This document shows positions 44,220 through 53,733 of a stretch of DNA of 64,000 nucleotides, in pieces. Below the pieces are notes generated by a model that was not told where the DNA came from, ran no database searches, and was given only the letters and a program-made list of their open reading frames with translations. The first letter of the stretch is position 1; every line of letters begins with the position of its first letter. Source of the DNA: Virgibacillus sp. LDC-1 (lineage in GTDB: Bacteria; Bacillota; Bacilli; Bacillales; Amphibacillaceae); assembly GCF_030137545.1 (NCBI RefSeq), contig NZ_JARUVL010000015.1:1-64000 (forward strand), given 5' to 3'. A program made the translations under genes and the position numbers.

Positions 44220-45587
44220 ATGTTTGCGATTTGGGGACATGAAAATGCGGCAGAAATTACGTATTACGGGCTTCATGCCCTGCAGCATCGTGGGCAAGAT
44301 GGGGCTGGCATCGTAACGAGTGATGGGCAACAGCTAAAGCTGCATAAAGAAGTTGGATTAGTAAATGATGTATTTAGTCGTGCCCAATTTGAGCGGCTTA
44401 GCGGACGCGCAGCAGTTGGTCATGTTCATTATATTGTAAACGGAGATGGCGGGCTAGATAATGTTCAGCCCCATCTCTTTCATTCTCAGTCTGGGAGTAT
44501 GGCGTTCGCGCATATCGGTAATGTCATGAATGCACATCAGCTTCGTGGCGAACTAGAAAACGAAGGCAGTATTTTTCAAACAAAGGCAGATACAGAGCTT
44601 CTTGCACATCTGATTAAACGGAATGGCAATGCAATTACTGTTGCATCTCTTGCTGATGCGTTAGAGAAAATGATTGGAGCTTATGCTTTTATCGTCTTAT
44701 CTGAAGAAAGGCTCTACGTTGCCCTTGATCCACATGGTATTCGGCCATTGTCGATAGGTAGGCTTGGTGAAGGCTATGTTGTTGCATCTGAGACATGTGC
44801 GTTTGATATTATTGGTGCAACTTTTGAACGTGAAGTATTACCAGGAGAAATTTTAACGATAAGTGATGAGGGTATCGAATCGAACCGCTTTGCGATTCGT
44901 GAGCAACGCAAGCTATGTGGGATGGAATATGTTTATTTTTCACGACCAGATAGCAACTTGAATTATGTGAATGTTCACGCTTCTAGGAAGCGCATGGGAA
45001 TGGAACTGGCAAAGGAAGCGCCAGTAAATGCTGATGTCGTAACAGGTGTACCTGATTCAAGTATTTCTGCTGCAATTGGTTATGCGGAGCAAAGTGGTCT
45101 TCCATATGAAATGGGTCTTATTAAGAATCGGTATGTAGGGCGAACATTTATCAAACCCTCGCAGACACTGCGGGAGCAAGGGGTCAAAATGAAGCTATCA
45201 CCACTGCACAGCATTGTGGAAGGAAAACGCATCGTTATGATCGATGATTCCATTGTTAGAGGAACGACGAGTATGAGAATTGTCCGCATGCTTAAGGAAG
45301 CAGGTGCGCTAGAGGTGCATGTACGAATTGCTTCTCCAGCAGTAAAAAACCCTTGTTACTATGGGATTGATATGTCCACGAAGCAGGAATTAATTGCCGC
45401 TAACTATTCACTAGAGGGAGTTTGCAAAAAAATAGGTGCTGACAGCCTAGCTTATTTAAGTCCAGAATGCTTAGAACGCGCAATTGTAAAGGATCGGACA
45501 ATTCATCAAGGCGTTTGTACAGCGTGCTTTACTGGGAATTATCCAGTGGTGGAAAAACAGCTGCAAACAACGTGGAAGCAACAATAA
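44220..45587 (+). CDS. purF: Amidophosphoribosyltransferase with degenerate glutaminase site
   Basis: A 455-aa PurF homologue. It begins MFAIWGHENA, whereas active enzymes have a short propeptide and then catalytic Cys1 in CGVF(A/G)IWGHE. The upstream in-frame codons (back to a stop at the purL end) read NKSGAWI, with no Cys. The glutamine-binding Arg of HVRY(A/S)T is His70 (GHVHYIVNG), and the oxyanion Asn of AHNGN is Ile99 (AHIGN). The phosphoribosyltransferase half is intact: KNRYVGRTFI and VMIDDSIVRGTTSMRIV. The Fe-S ligands LCGMEY, NPCYYG and VCTACF remain. An ammonia-dependent enzyme is inferred. Start after GTGGGG. Confidence 0.93.
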   Translation: MFAIWGHENAAEITYYGLHALQHRGQDGAGIVTSDGQQLKLHKEVGLVNDVFSRAQFERLSGRAAVGHVHYIVNGDGGLDNVQPHLFHSQSGSMAFAHIGNVMNAHQLRGELENEGSIFQTKADTELLAHLIKRNGNAITVASLADALEKMIGAYAFIVLSEERLYVALDPHGIRPLSIGRLGEGYVVASETCAFDIIGATFEREVLPGEILTISDEGIESNRFAIREQRKLCGMEYVYFSRPDSNLNYVNVHASRKRMGMELAKEAPVNADVVTGVPDSSISAAIGYAEQSGLPYEMGLIKNRYVGRTFIKPSQTLREQGVKMKLSPLHSIVEGKRIVMIDDSIVRGTTSMRIVRMLKEAGALEVHVRIASPAVKNPCYYGIDMSTKQELIAANYSLEGVCKKIGADSLAYLSPECLERAIVKDRTIHQGVCTACFTGNYPVVEKQLQTTWKQQ

Positions 45588-45611
45588 TAAAAGGGCTGAG
45601 GTGTGAAGAGA

Positions 45612-46631
45612 ATGTCGAATATATATAAAGATGCGGGCGTTGATGTAGAAAAGGGCTATGAAGCGGTTGAGCGAATGAAAAAGCATATTGCAAAAACAAC
45701 AAGACCAGAGGTTCTCGGGGGAATTGGTGCCTTTGCTGGGTTGTTTGATTTAAGTGGTTTTTCCTACCGTGAGCCAGTACTTGTAACTGGAACAGATGGC
45801 GTAGGAACAAAATTAAAGCTTGCAATGGAAATGAATATTCATCACACCGTTGGCATTGACCTTGTAGCAATGTGTGTAAACGATATTATCGCACAAGGAG
45901 CACAGCCTTTATTCTTTCTTGATTACATAGCGTGTGGGAAAAATAATCCCGAAAAAATAGAGCAGCTTGTTGCTGGAATTGCGGATGGTTGTATACAAGC
46001 AGGTGCTGCCCTTATTGGTGGTGAAACAGCAGAAATGCCGGGAATGTATGAAGCGGATGAATATGATCTTGCAGGGTTTACGGTAGGTATTGCTGAAAAA
46101 TCAAAGCTGATTACAGGAGATGCCATCACTATCGGTGATCTAGTAATTGGCTTACCATCGAGCGGGCTTCATTCGAATGGATTTTCTCTTGTACGCAAAG
46201 TATTGGCAGAAAGTAATCTTCAAGCAATTCCACAAGGCTTTGAAAAAACGTTAGGCGAGATTTTGCTTACCCCAACAAAAATTTATGCAAAGCAAATTGC
46301 AGCTATTGCAAAAATAACTACGATAAAAGGGATTTCACACATTACTGGTGGCGGATTTTATGAAAATATCCCTCGTATGCTGCCACAAGGCTTAGGAGTA
46401 AAGCTAGATGCTTCCTCTTGGCAGCTGCCAGACATATTTACATATATTCAACAAAGAGGAAATCTTTCTTTAGAGGAAATGGCTGGGGTCTTTAATATGG
46501 GAATCGGTATGGCAGTTGTTGTCGATAAGTCGGTAGCGCAAAACGTAGTAGAATGCTTACAGACAGAAGGTGAAATTGCAGCTATTATCGGCGAAGTGAT
46601 CGAAAAAGAGGGGGTTCAAATACAGTGGTAA
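45612..46631 (+). CDS. purM: Phosphoribosylformylglycinamidine cyclo-ligase (AIR synthetase)
   Basis: A 339-aa enzyme closing the imidazole ring of FGAM to AIR. Motifs are [51 protein letters not shown] and [16 protein letters not shown]. The ATG is chosen for GAGGTG 8 nt upstream. Its last 7 bases overlap purN. Sequence looks fully functional. Confidence 0.98.
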   Translation: MSNIYKDAGVDVEKGYEAVERMKKHIAKTTRPEVLGGIGAFAGLFDLSGFSYREPVLVTGTDGVGTKLKLAMEMNIHHTVGIDLVAMCVNDIIAQGAQPLFFLDYIACGKNNPEKIEQLVAGIADGCIQAGAALIGGETAEMPGMYEADEYDLAGFTVGIAEKSKLITGDAITIGDLVIGLPSSGLHSNGFSLVRKVLAESNLQAIPQGFEKTLGEILLTPTKIYAKQIAAIAKITTIKGISHITGGGFYENIPRMLPQGLGVKLDASSWQLPDIFTYIQQRGNLSLEEMAGVFNMGIGMAVVVDKSVAQNVVECLQTEGEIAAIIGEVIEKEGVQIQW

Positions 46632-47200
46632 AGCAACCGAAAGCTGCTGTGTTTGCTTCTGGAACAGGCAGTAATTTTCAAGCCTTGATGGAATCAACGC
46701 TTGCCTGTGACATTTGTATGCTCGTTTGCGATCGTGCGGAGGCCGAGGTTGTTCAGAAAGCACGTCATTTCCAGCTAAGAACAATCCAATTTGATCCAAC
46801 ACGTTTTTTATCAAAGCAAGACTATGAGCAGATGCTCGTAGAGAAGCTACACGAAGAAAAAATAGAATGGATCTTTCTGGCGGGCTATATGCGAATAATA
46901 GGTCATATTCTACTTGAAGCATATGAAGGTAAGATTATTAATATTCATCCATCCCTGCTTCCGGCGTTTCCGGGTAAGGATGCAATTCGTCAGGCATGGG
47001 ATAGAAAAGTGAGAACAACAGGTGTGACCATTCACTTCGTTGACGAAGGAATCGATACGGGAGCGATTATTGCACAGGAATCGGTCGCTATTTCACCAGA
47101 GGATACGCTCGATTTACTCGCACAAAAAATACATCAAGTCGAGCATCGCTTGTATCCGAAAACAATTAATCTGTTACTCCATTCGTGTACGAATAAATAG
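46625..47200 (+). CDS. purN: Phosphoribosylglycinamide formyltransferase
   Basis: A 191-aa folate-dependent enzyme adding the first formyl group (GAR to FGAR). The PRPP-like loop [14 protein letters not shown], the catalytic Asn/His in [14 protein letters not shown] and the Asp in [13 protein letters not shown] are all present. It starts with GTG overlapping purM. It is followed by an unusually long 163-bp gap before purH. Confidence 0.97.
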   Translation: MVKQPKAAVFASGTGSNFQALMESTLACDICMLVCDRAEAEVVQKARHFQLRTIQFDPTRFLSKQDYEQMLVEKLHEEKIEWIFLAGYMRIIGHILLEAYEGKIINIHPSLLPAFPGKDAIRQAWDRKVRTTGVTIHFVDEGIDTGAIIAQESVAISPEDTLDLLAQKIHQVEHRLYPKTINLLLHSCTNK

Positions 47201-47273
47201 CAATGCAATTAATTGGCCGGATTTATTCAACTGTATGGCTACTATTACTTGAAGAAGCAAGCCAGGAGAAGCT

Positions 47274-47312
47274 AGGACAGATACAGGCGTATGCCTGCTG
47301 TGTATGCGTCCT
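47274..47312 (+). other. Hairpin in the purN-purH gap
   Basis: Nested arms AGGAC/GTCCT and CAGGC/GCCTG around GTAT. No T-run follows, so it is not a clear terminator. It may influence transcript processing or stability within the operon. Confidence 0.35.
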
Positions 47313-47363
47313 GCTTTCGTGAAATGTAACGGAATTATAACTATTATATGAGGAGCAAAGACA

Positions 47364-48896
47364 ATGAAAAAACGTGCACTAATTAGTGTCTCAGACAAAC
47401 AAGGCATCACTGATTTTGCTAAGCAGTTAGTAGAATTCGGCTATGAGATAATTTCAACAGGTGGAACGTTAACAGCGCTCCAAAAAGCTGGTATACCGGC
47501 GATTTCTGTAGAAGATATTACTGGTTTTCCAGAAATACTAGATGGAAGAGTGAAGACGCTACACCCATTTATTCATGGTGGTATCTTAGCGAAGCAAGCA
47601 AATCCTGAGCATGTAAGCCAGTTAAAAGCACATTCTATTGAACGAATTGATATCGTCATCGTTAATTTATACCCATTTAAACAGACACTCCTAAACAAGG
47701 AAGCTACTCGAGCAGATAAAATAGAAAATATTGATATTGGTGGGCCTACAATGCTCCGTGCAGCTGCCAAAAACTATGAGAATATTACTGTTGTTGTCGA
47801 TCCAGCAGATTATTCCCGCGTCTTAGAAGCACTGAAGAATAATAAAGTACATGACGAGCTCCGGAAACAGCTTGCAGCTAAAGTGTTTCGTCATACCGCA
47901 AATTATGATGCCATGATTTCTGGCTTTTTTAACGAAATAACCAATGATGAATTCCCGGAAACATACACGGCTACCTATGAAAAGGTACAAACGTTGCGCT
48001 ATGGAGAAAATCCACATCAGCGTGCAGCATTTTATCGTGATCCACGGCAAGAAGTATTAAGTATCGCGGCAGCCAAGCAGCTTCATGGAAAAGCACTTTC
48101 CTATAATAACATTCAGGATGCAAATGCTTGCTTGGAAATTATTAGCGAATATAAGGAACCTGCAGTTGTTGCGGTAAAGCATATGAACCCGTGTGGCATT
48201 GGAGTAGCTGATTCCTTGTACGCTGCTTTTCAAAAAGCATATGCAGCAGATCCAATCTCTATTTTTGGAGGGATTGTTGCGGCAAACAAGGAAATCGACC
48301 AATCAATTGCTGAGCAATTAAGCAATATTTTCCTTGAGATTATCATCGCACCAAGCTTTACAGAGGAAGCACTTGCTTTGTTAACAACAAAGAAAAACAT
48401 CCGTTTATTGACCCTATCGATGGACGAACTTCCTTCAATGAGCCATAAGCTTACAAGTGTAAATGGAGGCTTGCTCGTCCAAAGTATGGATCATGCACGT
48501 GTGAAGGAAGCTGACCTAGAGTTTGTAACGAGACGAAAGCCAACAGAAGCAGAGCTCTGTGATTTACTGTTTGCTTGGAAAGCAGTAAAGCATGTGAAGT
48601 CCAATGCAATTGTACTGGCAAAAAAACAACAAACGGTTGGCATAGGGGCAGGACAGATGAACCGTGTCGGAGCTGCAACTATCGCGATTAACCAAGCTGA
48701 AGAGCAGGCAATTGGTGCAGTGCTTGCATCAGATGCATTCTTTCCAATGCCTGATACAGTAGAAGCAGCTGCAAAGGCTGGAATTACTGCCATTATTCAA
48801 CCAGGTGGATCAAAGCGTGACCAGGATTCGATTGATGTTTGCAACGAAAATGGTATCGCGATGGTGTTTACAAAGATTCGTCATTTTAAACATTAA
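47364..48896 (+). CDS. purH: Bifunctional AICAR transformylase/IMP cyclohydrolase
   Basis: A 510-aa enzyme for the last two steps to IMP. The N-terminal cyclohydrolase domain has KRALISVSDKQGITDFAKQL, GGTLTALQKAGI and RVKTLHPFIHGGIL. The transformylase domain has LRYGENPHQRAAFY and AVVAVKHMNPCGIG with the catalytic Lys-His. It ends MVFTKIRHFKH, the family C-terminus. GAGGAGC precedes the ATG. A 230-bp gap separates it from purD. Confidence 0.98.
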   Translation: MKKRALISVSDKQGITDFAKQLVEFGYEIISTGGTLTALQKAGIPAISVEDITGFPEILDGRVKTLHPFIHGGILAKQANPEHVSQLKAHSIERIDIVIVNLYPFKQTLLNKEATRADKIENIDIGGPTMLRAAAKNYENITVVVDPADYSRVLEALKNNKVHDELRKQLAAKVFRHTANYDAMISGFFNEITNDEFPETYTATYEKVQTLRYGENPHQRAAFYRDPRQEVLSIAAAKQLHGKALSYNNIQDANACLEIISEYKEPAVVAVKHMNPCGIGVADSLYAAFQKAYAADPISIFGGIVAANKEIDQSIAEQLSNIFLEIIIAPSFTEEALALLTTKKNIRLLTLSMDELPSMSHKLTSVNGGLLVQSMDHARVKEADLEFVTRRKPTEAELCDLLFAWKAVKHVKSNAIVLAKKQQTVGIGAGQMNRVGAATIAINQAEEQAIGAVLASDAFFPMPDTVEAAAKAGITAIIQPGGSKRDQDSIDVCNENGIAMVFTKIRHFKH

Positions 48897-49031
48897 TCGT
48901 GGTCGATGATAATGTTCGAAGCAAGCGATAAAAAACAGGGGCAAACCTATTCATTCTCAGAGAATAGAAAAAGCTTTGAAGGTAGAAAAAAGCAAGCTAT
49001 ATATCTGCATCAAAGAGACCTGTGGAAAACG

Positions 49032-49088
49032 TCCGCTTGTAGTGCAAGTAACGTGTAATAATTTATAGAGTAAGACGTACTAAGCGGA
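49032..49088 (+). other. Possible structured leader before purD
   Basis: TCCGCTT and AAGCGGA, 43 nt apart, can close a long imperfect stem ending just before the purD ribosome binding site. The purH-purD gap of 230 bp is longer than expected for this operon. No known riboswitch class is recognised. Confidence 0.3.
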
Positions 49089-49126
49089 AAATAGTGTTTA
49101 AACATCATATACAAGGAGGCATATGC

Positions 49127-50380
49127 ATGAAGGTGTTAGTTGTAGGACGTGGGGGAAGAGAGCATAGTATTGCAATGAAGCTGTCAAAGAGTGTCCAGCT
49201 TGATAAACTCTATGTTGCACCAGGCAATGCCGGAATGGAAAAAATAGCAGAATGTATACCAATTAAAGAAACGAATATCGAGGGACTGCTCACGTTTGCC
49301 AAAGAAAATCAGATTGACCTAACGATTGTCGGACCAGAAAACCCACTCATGGCAGGAATCGCCAATCGCTTTCAGCAAGAACGGCTACCAATTTTTGCAC
49401 CTACAAAAGAAGCGGCGATAGTAGAAGGAAGTAAAAGCTTTGCTAAAGCATTTATGATGAGACATGCCATTCCTACTGCACAGTATGAAGCATTTACAGA
49501 TGCAGCGAAAGCGAAGCAATTTGTAAAAGAAAAAGGAGTCCCAATCGTCATTAAAGCGGATGGTCTTGCAGCAGGGAAAGGCGTTGTTGTCGCAGAAACA
49601 ATCGAGGCAGCCGATGAAGCCATTGATGATATGCTCGTTGCTAAAGCATATGCGGAAGCAGGAAATAAGATTGTAATCGAGGAGTTTTTAGAGGGAAAAG
49701 AATTCTCTTTAATGGCATTTGTTCATCATGACAAGGTGTATCCAATGGTGCCTGCTCGTGACCATAAGCGTGCGTTTGATGGTGACAAAGGACCAAATAC
49801 AGGTGGAATGGGTGCTTATGCGCCTGTTCAGGATGTTGATCAACAAATGCTAGCGTACGCAACTACAGCCGTTTTACAGAAAACGGTCGATGGTCTGAGG
49901 GCAGAAAACCGCCCATTTACAGGGATTCTGTATGCGGGGTTAATTCAAACAGCGGAAGGTACAAAGGTGATTGAATTTAATACGCGCTTTGGTGATCCAG
50001 AAACGCAGGTTGTTTTACCTTTACTAGAAAATGATTTGCTGCAAGTGCTGACAGATGTTCTCGCAGGCAATAATCCGCATTTATCGTGGGCACAAGAAAC
50101 GTGTATAGGAGTCGTATTAGCAGCAGAAGGCTATCCAGAGCAATATAAAAAGGATGCGCCTGTTCCAGAACTTCTCGAGGATGGGTCCTTTATTGTTTAT
50201 GCAGGAGTGAAGCAGACAAAAGCTGATGCCCGTTTGACTTCTGATGGTGGTCGGGTCCTCCTTGTTGGAGCAAAGCATGCGAATATACAAGAAGCAAGAA
50301 AAAATGTATATCGCACATTAGCGCTTTGCTCAGACCAAAACTCGTTTTTTTACCGTCAAGATATTGGGCAGGAGCTATAA
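49127..50380 (+). CDS. purD: Phosphoribosylamine-glycine ligase
   Basis: A 417-aa ATP-grasp enzyme converting phosphoribosylamine, glycine and ATP to GAR. Motifs are MKVLVVGRGGREHSIAMKL, PIVIKADGLAAGKGVVVAET, DHKRAFDGDKGPNTGGMGAY and EFNTRFGDPETQV. The ATG follows AAGGAGGCATATGC. It is the last gene of the operon and uses the unstable product of PurF. Only a weak hairpin (50413-50443) follows. Confidence 0.98.
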   Translation: MKVLVVGRGGREHSIAMKLSKSVQLDKLYVAPGNAGMEKIAECIPIKETNIEGLLTFAKENQIDLTIVGPENPLMAGIANRFQQERLPIFAPTKEAAIVEGSKSFAKAFMMRHAIPTAQYEAFTDAAKAKQFVKEKGVPIVIKADGLAAGKGVVVAETIEAADEAIDDMLVAKAYAEAGNKIVIEEFLEGKEFSLMAFVHHDKVYPMVPARDHKRAFDGDKGPNTGGMGAYAPVQDVDQQMLAYATTAVLQKTVDGLRAENRPFTGILYAGLIQTAEGTKVIEFNTRFGDPETQVVLPLLENDLLQVLTDVLAGNNPHLSWAQETCIGVVLAAEGYPEQYKKDAPVPELLEDGSFIVYAGVKQTKADARLTSDGGRVLLVGAKHANIQEARKNVYRTLALCSDQNSFFYRQDIGQEL

Positions 50381-50412
50381 GAAACAGAAAAGCTACATAA
50401 GATTACCTTGAT

Positions 50413-50443
50413 GTGTCGTTATATATATGCGGCACTTTCTTTT
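50413..50443 (+). terminator. Weak hairpin after purD
   Basis: GTGTCG and CGGCAC flank an AT loop and are followed by TTTCTTTTATT. Possible end of the purine operon. Confidence 0.45.
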
Positions 50444-50620
50444 ATTCTCGTACGAACAAGCTTGACGCTATCAAAGGAGAATCCTACCTTTTTTAGGAAA
50501 GAAAAGAGATTCCGCAATTTGTCACAAAAAGTTTACTTTCATTCTTCAAAACTTTACAGTGTAAAAGCATAAAGTGTGTTAAACTAGAAAAAATCACAAA
50601 AATCACTGGAGAGTTGTTTT

Positions 50621-52360
50621 ATGATGGAGAATTGGAATTGGAGAAATCGAGAATTACGAAAGCATGTTAGCGTTTTAGATGGGATCACATCTCCGACATT
50701 AGTTCTCACAAATGCTGTTTATTTAAATATGTATACGAAAGCATGGCTAGAGGCTAATATTTGGATTTATGATGAACGGATTGTATACGTAGGTGATGCA
50801 ATGCCATCTCAGCAACAAGGAACAGAAATCGTGGATTGTACAGGTAAGTATCTTGTTCCAGGGTATATTGAACCACATGCACATCCCTTCCAATTATATA
50901 ATCCAGAAGAACTTGCATATCATGCCGCTAAATTTGGTACCACAACCCTTGTTAGTGATAGCTTAATGTGGCATTTTTTAATGGATGACAAGAAAGCGTT
51001 TTCTTTATTGGATGCGTTTCAAAAGCTACCAATATCGATGTATTGGTGGGCGCGATATGATTCGCAAACTGCTTTACAGGATGAGGAAAAGCTGTTTAAT
51101 ACGAGAACTGTCCTTGATTGGTTAGCACATCCTGCTGTACTGCAAGGAGGAGAGCTTACTTCATGGCCAAATCTCTTAAATGGTGATGATCGGTTACTGT
51201 ATTGGATTCAAGAAACAAAGCGACTTGGCAAACCAGTTGAAGGCCATTTTCCAGGGGCATCAGAAGAAACATTAACAAAGCTAAAGCTTTTAGGGGCGAG
51301 TGGGGATCATGAGTCTATCTCTGGAAAGGATATTGTCAAAAGACTGCAGCTCGGTTATGAGGTTGGCTTACGCTATTCTTCTATTCGACCTGACCTGCCA
51401 AAGCTTATTTCTGAAATGCTACAAGAGCAGCTGACGACCTTTGACCATCTGACAATGACAACAGATGGGGCAACACCTGCTTTTTATGAACGTGGATTAT
51501 TAAATGTTTGTATTGAAATTGCAATTGAAAATGGGCTGCCAGTTGAAGAAGCGTATCGAATGGCTTCCTTTAACGCGGCAAAGCATTTACGAATGGAAGA
51601 ACAGCTCGGCAGCATCGCTCCTGGACGCGTCGCACATATAAATATGTTAGCGGCGAAGGATAATCCACACCCGGTAGATGTCATCGCAAAAGGAAAATGG
51701 CTTGTTCGAAATGGCGAAGAAGTGGAGCGTGCACTAACGATAGATTGGCAAGATTATGGGATCGATTCATTTGCCGTGGATTGGGATCTTACAATACATG
51801 ATTTACAATTCTCATTACCACTTGGATTAGAGATGGTGAATGACGTTATTATGAAGCCATATGTGATTCAAACAGATCTCACGCCAGATATTCTGCCAGA
51901 TAACCGACAAGATGCTTTTTTACTTCTTTTGGACAGGGAAGGAAAGTGGCGCGTTAATACGACAATAAAAGGATTTACAAACCGTCTAGGAGCAATTGCT
52001 AGCTCGTATTCTACAACAGGTGATATTGTCTTTATTGGCAAGAGTAAGCCAGATCTCCTTCTCGCTTGGAAAAGAATGAAAGCGATTGGTGGAGGAATTG
52101 TTGTTGTGCATCAAGGAGAGGTGCTTATCGAAATTCCACTTACACTAGGTGGGGTTATGTTTGATGGGGGAATGGAAGCATTAATTGCCAAGGAAAAAGA
52201 GTTGAAGCAGCATTTAGAAGCATTTGGTTATCCATTTGCTGATCCGATATATAGTATCTTATTTTTATCCTCTACGCATTTGCCTTATATTCGTATTACC
52301 CAGCAAGGGATTATGGATATAAAGAAAAAAGCTGTCCTCTTCCCAGCTACGATGCGATAG
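50621..52360 (+). CDS. yerA: Adenine deaminase-like amidohydrolase
   Basis: A 579-aa amidohydrolase of the adenine deaminase family. The metal-binding HxH motif is in GYIEPHAHPFQLYNPEELA, with VEGHFPGASEETL, ASGDHESI and MTTDGATPAFYERG further on. The C-terminal domain has GGGIVVVHQGEVLIEIPL, typical of Ade C-termini. B. subtilis YerA lies at the same position after purD. Adenine deamination would give hypoxanthine plus ammonia, but YerA-type proteins are divergent and the substrate is not certain. Confidence 0.85.
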   Translation: MMENWNWRNRELRKHVSVLDGITSPTLVLTNAVYLNMYTKAWLEANIWIYDERIVYVGDAMPSQQQGTEIVDCTGKYLVPGYIEPHAHPFQLYNPEELAYHAAKFGTTTLVSDSLMWHFLMDDKKAFSLLDAFQKLPISMYWWARYDSQTALQDEEKLFNTRTVLDWLAHPAVLQGGELTSWPNLLNGDDRLLYWIQETKRLGKPVEGHFPGASEETLTKLKLLGASGDHESISGKDIVKRLQLGYEVGLRYSSIRPDLPKLISEMLQEQLTTFDHLTMTTDGATPAFYERGLLNVCIEIAIENGLPVEEAYRMASFNAAKHLRMEEQLGSIAPGRVAHINMLAAKDNPHPVDVIAKGKWLVRNGEEVERALTIDWQDYGIDSFAVDWDLTIHDLQFSLPLGLEMVNDVIMKPYVIQTDLTPDILPDNRQDAFLLLLDREGKWRVNTTIKGFTNRLGAIASSYSTTGDIVFIGKSKPDLLLAWKRMKAIGGGIVVVHQGEVLIEIPLTLGGVMFDGGMEALIAKEKELKQHLEAFGYPFADPIYSILFLSSTHLPYIRITQQGIMDIKKKAVLFPATMR

Positions 52361-52369
52361 CATATAATA

Positions 52370-52405
52370 GAAGCTGAGCTATTCAATTAGTCTAGCTTCT
52401 GTTAT
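52370..52405 (+). terminator. Hairpin after yerA
   Basis: AGAAGCTGAGC and GTCTAGCTTCT form a stem followed by TGTTATTTGCTTTT. The rest of the 306-bp gap up to yerB shows no gene; an AT-rich promoter region is likely. Confidence 0.5.
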
Positions 52406-52666
52406 TTGCTTTTACTTCATTTGCAGAAGCGAAGCTGGGGAAACAGTTTTTTTATGATCAAGCGGTTGAAAAAGGGTGAGAATCCTTGAAATAGCGTCCG
52501 TTAAAACTCCCTACTGATTTAAATAAGCTCTTGTAGATACGATAGATTTTTTTAGGAAGCGTGTGTGCATTTATCCCTGAAAATTAAACGACAATCAAGC
52601 GAGGCTTATTTGATAAAAAAATAACATAGAATTAAAAAATCAACTTTAGTAGAAGGTGTTGGGGAA

Positions 52667-53716
52667 ATGAAAAAATGGGTATCAATTTTATTCGTAGTTG
52701 CTATTACGGTATTTGCATTGACAGCATGCTCCAAGGACGATCAAAAAGCAGAAGACAATGAAGACAGAGAGAATAAGGTTTCGGAAAAGTCTCAAGCACC
52801 TAAGGATGTGTATCCGTTAACTGGGATTGGAACAAATGAAAAAGTGGATCAACGAATTGTTGGTGTGATGGTAAACAATCATTCCAATGCAAGACCACAA
52901 ACGGGATTATCAAAAGCGGATATCGTTTTTGAAATATTAGCAGAAGGAAAAATCACACGTTTTTTAGCATTATTCCAAAGTGAGCAGCCAGAGGTTGTGG
53001 GGCCAGTTCGAAGCGCAAGAGAATACTATTTTGAGTTGGCAAATGGCTATGATGCACTTTATATTTATCATGGTGCTGCTCGATTTGTGGATGACATGAT
53101 TAAGACACGCGGAATTGAGCATTTAAATGGTGCGTATTATGATAATGACGGACATCTTTTTAAGCGCGAAAGCTTCCGAAAAGCACCGCATAATTCCTAT
53201 TTACAGTTTGATGCAGTAGTCGATGTTGCAGAAGAAAAGGGTTACGATATGAAACGGAATTATGAGTCATTGCCGTTTTTAACGAAGGATGGAATAAGTG
53301 CGCTTGAGGGTGAGCAAGCAGCACATGTTGAAATTGTCTATTCAACAAATCCAATGGAAATTGTAGAATATGATTATGATGAAGCAAGTGGGAAATATAA
53401 TCGCTCGAATGATCGTGAACAAACCGTAGAATTAGAAACAAAGGAAGCCATTCAAGCAGACAACGTATTTATTATCCAAACGCATCATGAAATCATTGAT
53501 GATGATGGTAGACGAGCAGTTGACATCGAATCAGGTGGAGAAGCATACTTACTACAAAAAGGAAAGCTTCAGAAGCTGCAATGGGAAAATCGAAATGGCC
53601 GAATTCTACCAATAAAGGATGGACAGCCTGTCGGATTCGTACCAGGAAAAACATGGATTAATGTTATTCCGTCAAGCCCTGGATTGGAACAGTCTGTACA
53701 TGTTTCAAATGAGTAG
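52667..53716 (+). CDS. yerB: DUF3048 lipoprotein
   Basis: A 349-aa secreted lipoprotein. The signal peptide ends with a lipobox at Cys21 (FALTAC). The mature part has DUF3048 segments PLTGIGTNEK, MVNNHSNARPQTGLSKADIV and EPEVVGPVRSARE-like text (QPEVVGPVRSAREYYF). A C-terminal domain ends in KTWINVIPSSPGL. Function unknown. Same gene order as in B. subtilis (yerA-yerB-yerC). GTTGGGGAA precedes the ATG. Confidence 0.9.
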   Translation: MKKWVSILFVVAITVFALTACSKDDQKAEDNEDRENKVSEKSQAPKDVYPLTGIGTNEKVDQRIVGVMVNNHSNARPQTGLSKADIVFEILAEGKITRFLALFQSEQPEVVGPVRSAREYYFELANGYDALYIYHGAARFVDDMIKTRGIEHLNGAYYDNDGHLFKRESFRKAPHNSYLQFDAVVDVAEEKGYDMKRNYESLPFLTKDGISALEGEQAAHVEIVYSTNPMEIVEYDYDEASGKYNRSNDREQTVELETKEAIQADNVFIIQTHHEIIDDDGRRAVDIESGGEAYLLQKGKLQKLQWENRNGRILPIKDGQPVGFVPGKTWINVIPSSPGLEQSVHVSNE

Positions 53717-53733
53717 TGCAGGAGGCGTCTTAT

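Noticed and set aside
44196-44240. Frameshift or wrong start as the explanation for the missing PurF Cys1
   Set aside because: The other frames here give no CGVF-like sequence, and the independent losses of Arg (His70) and Asn (Ile99) downstream would remain unexplained.
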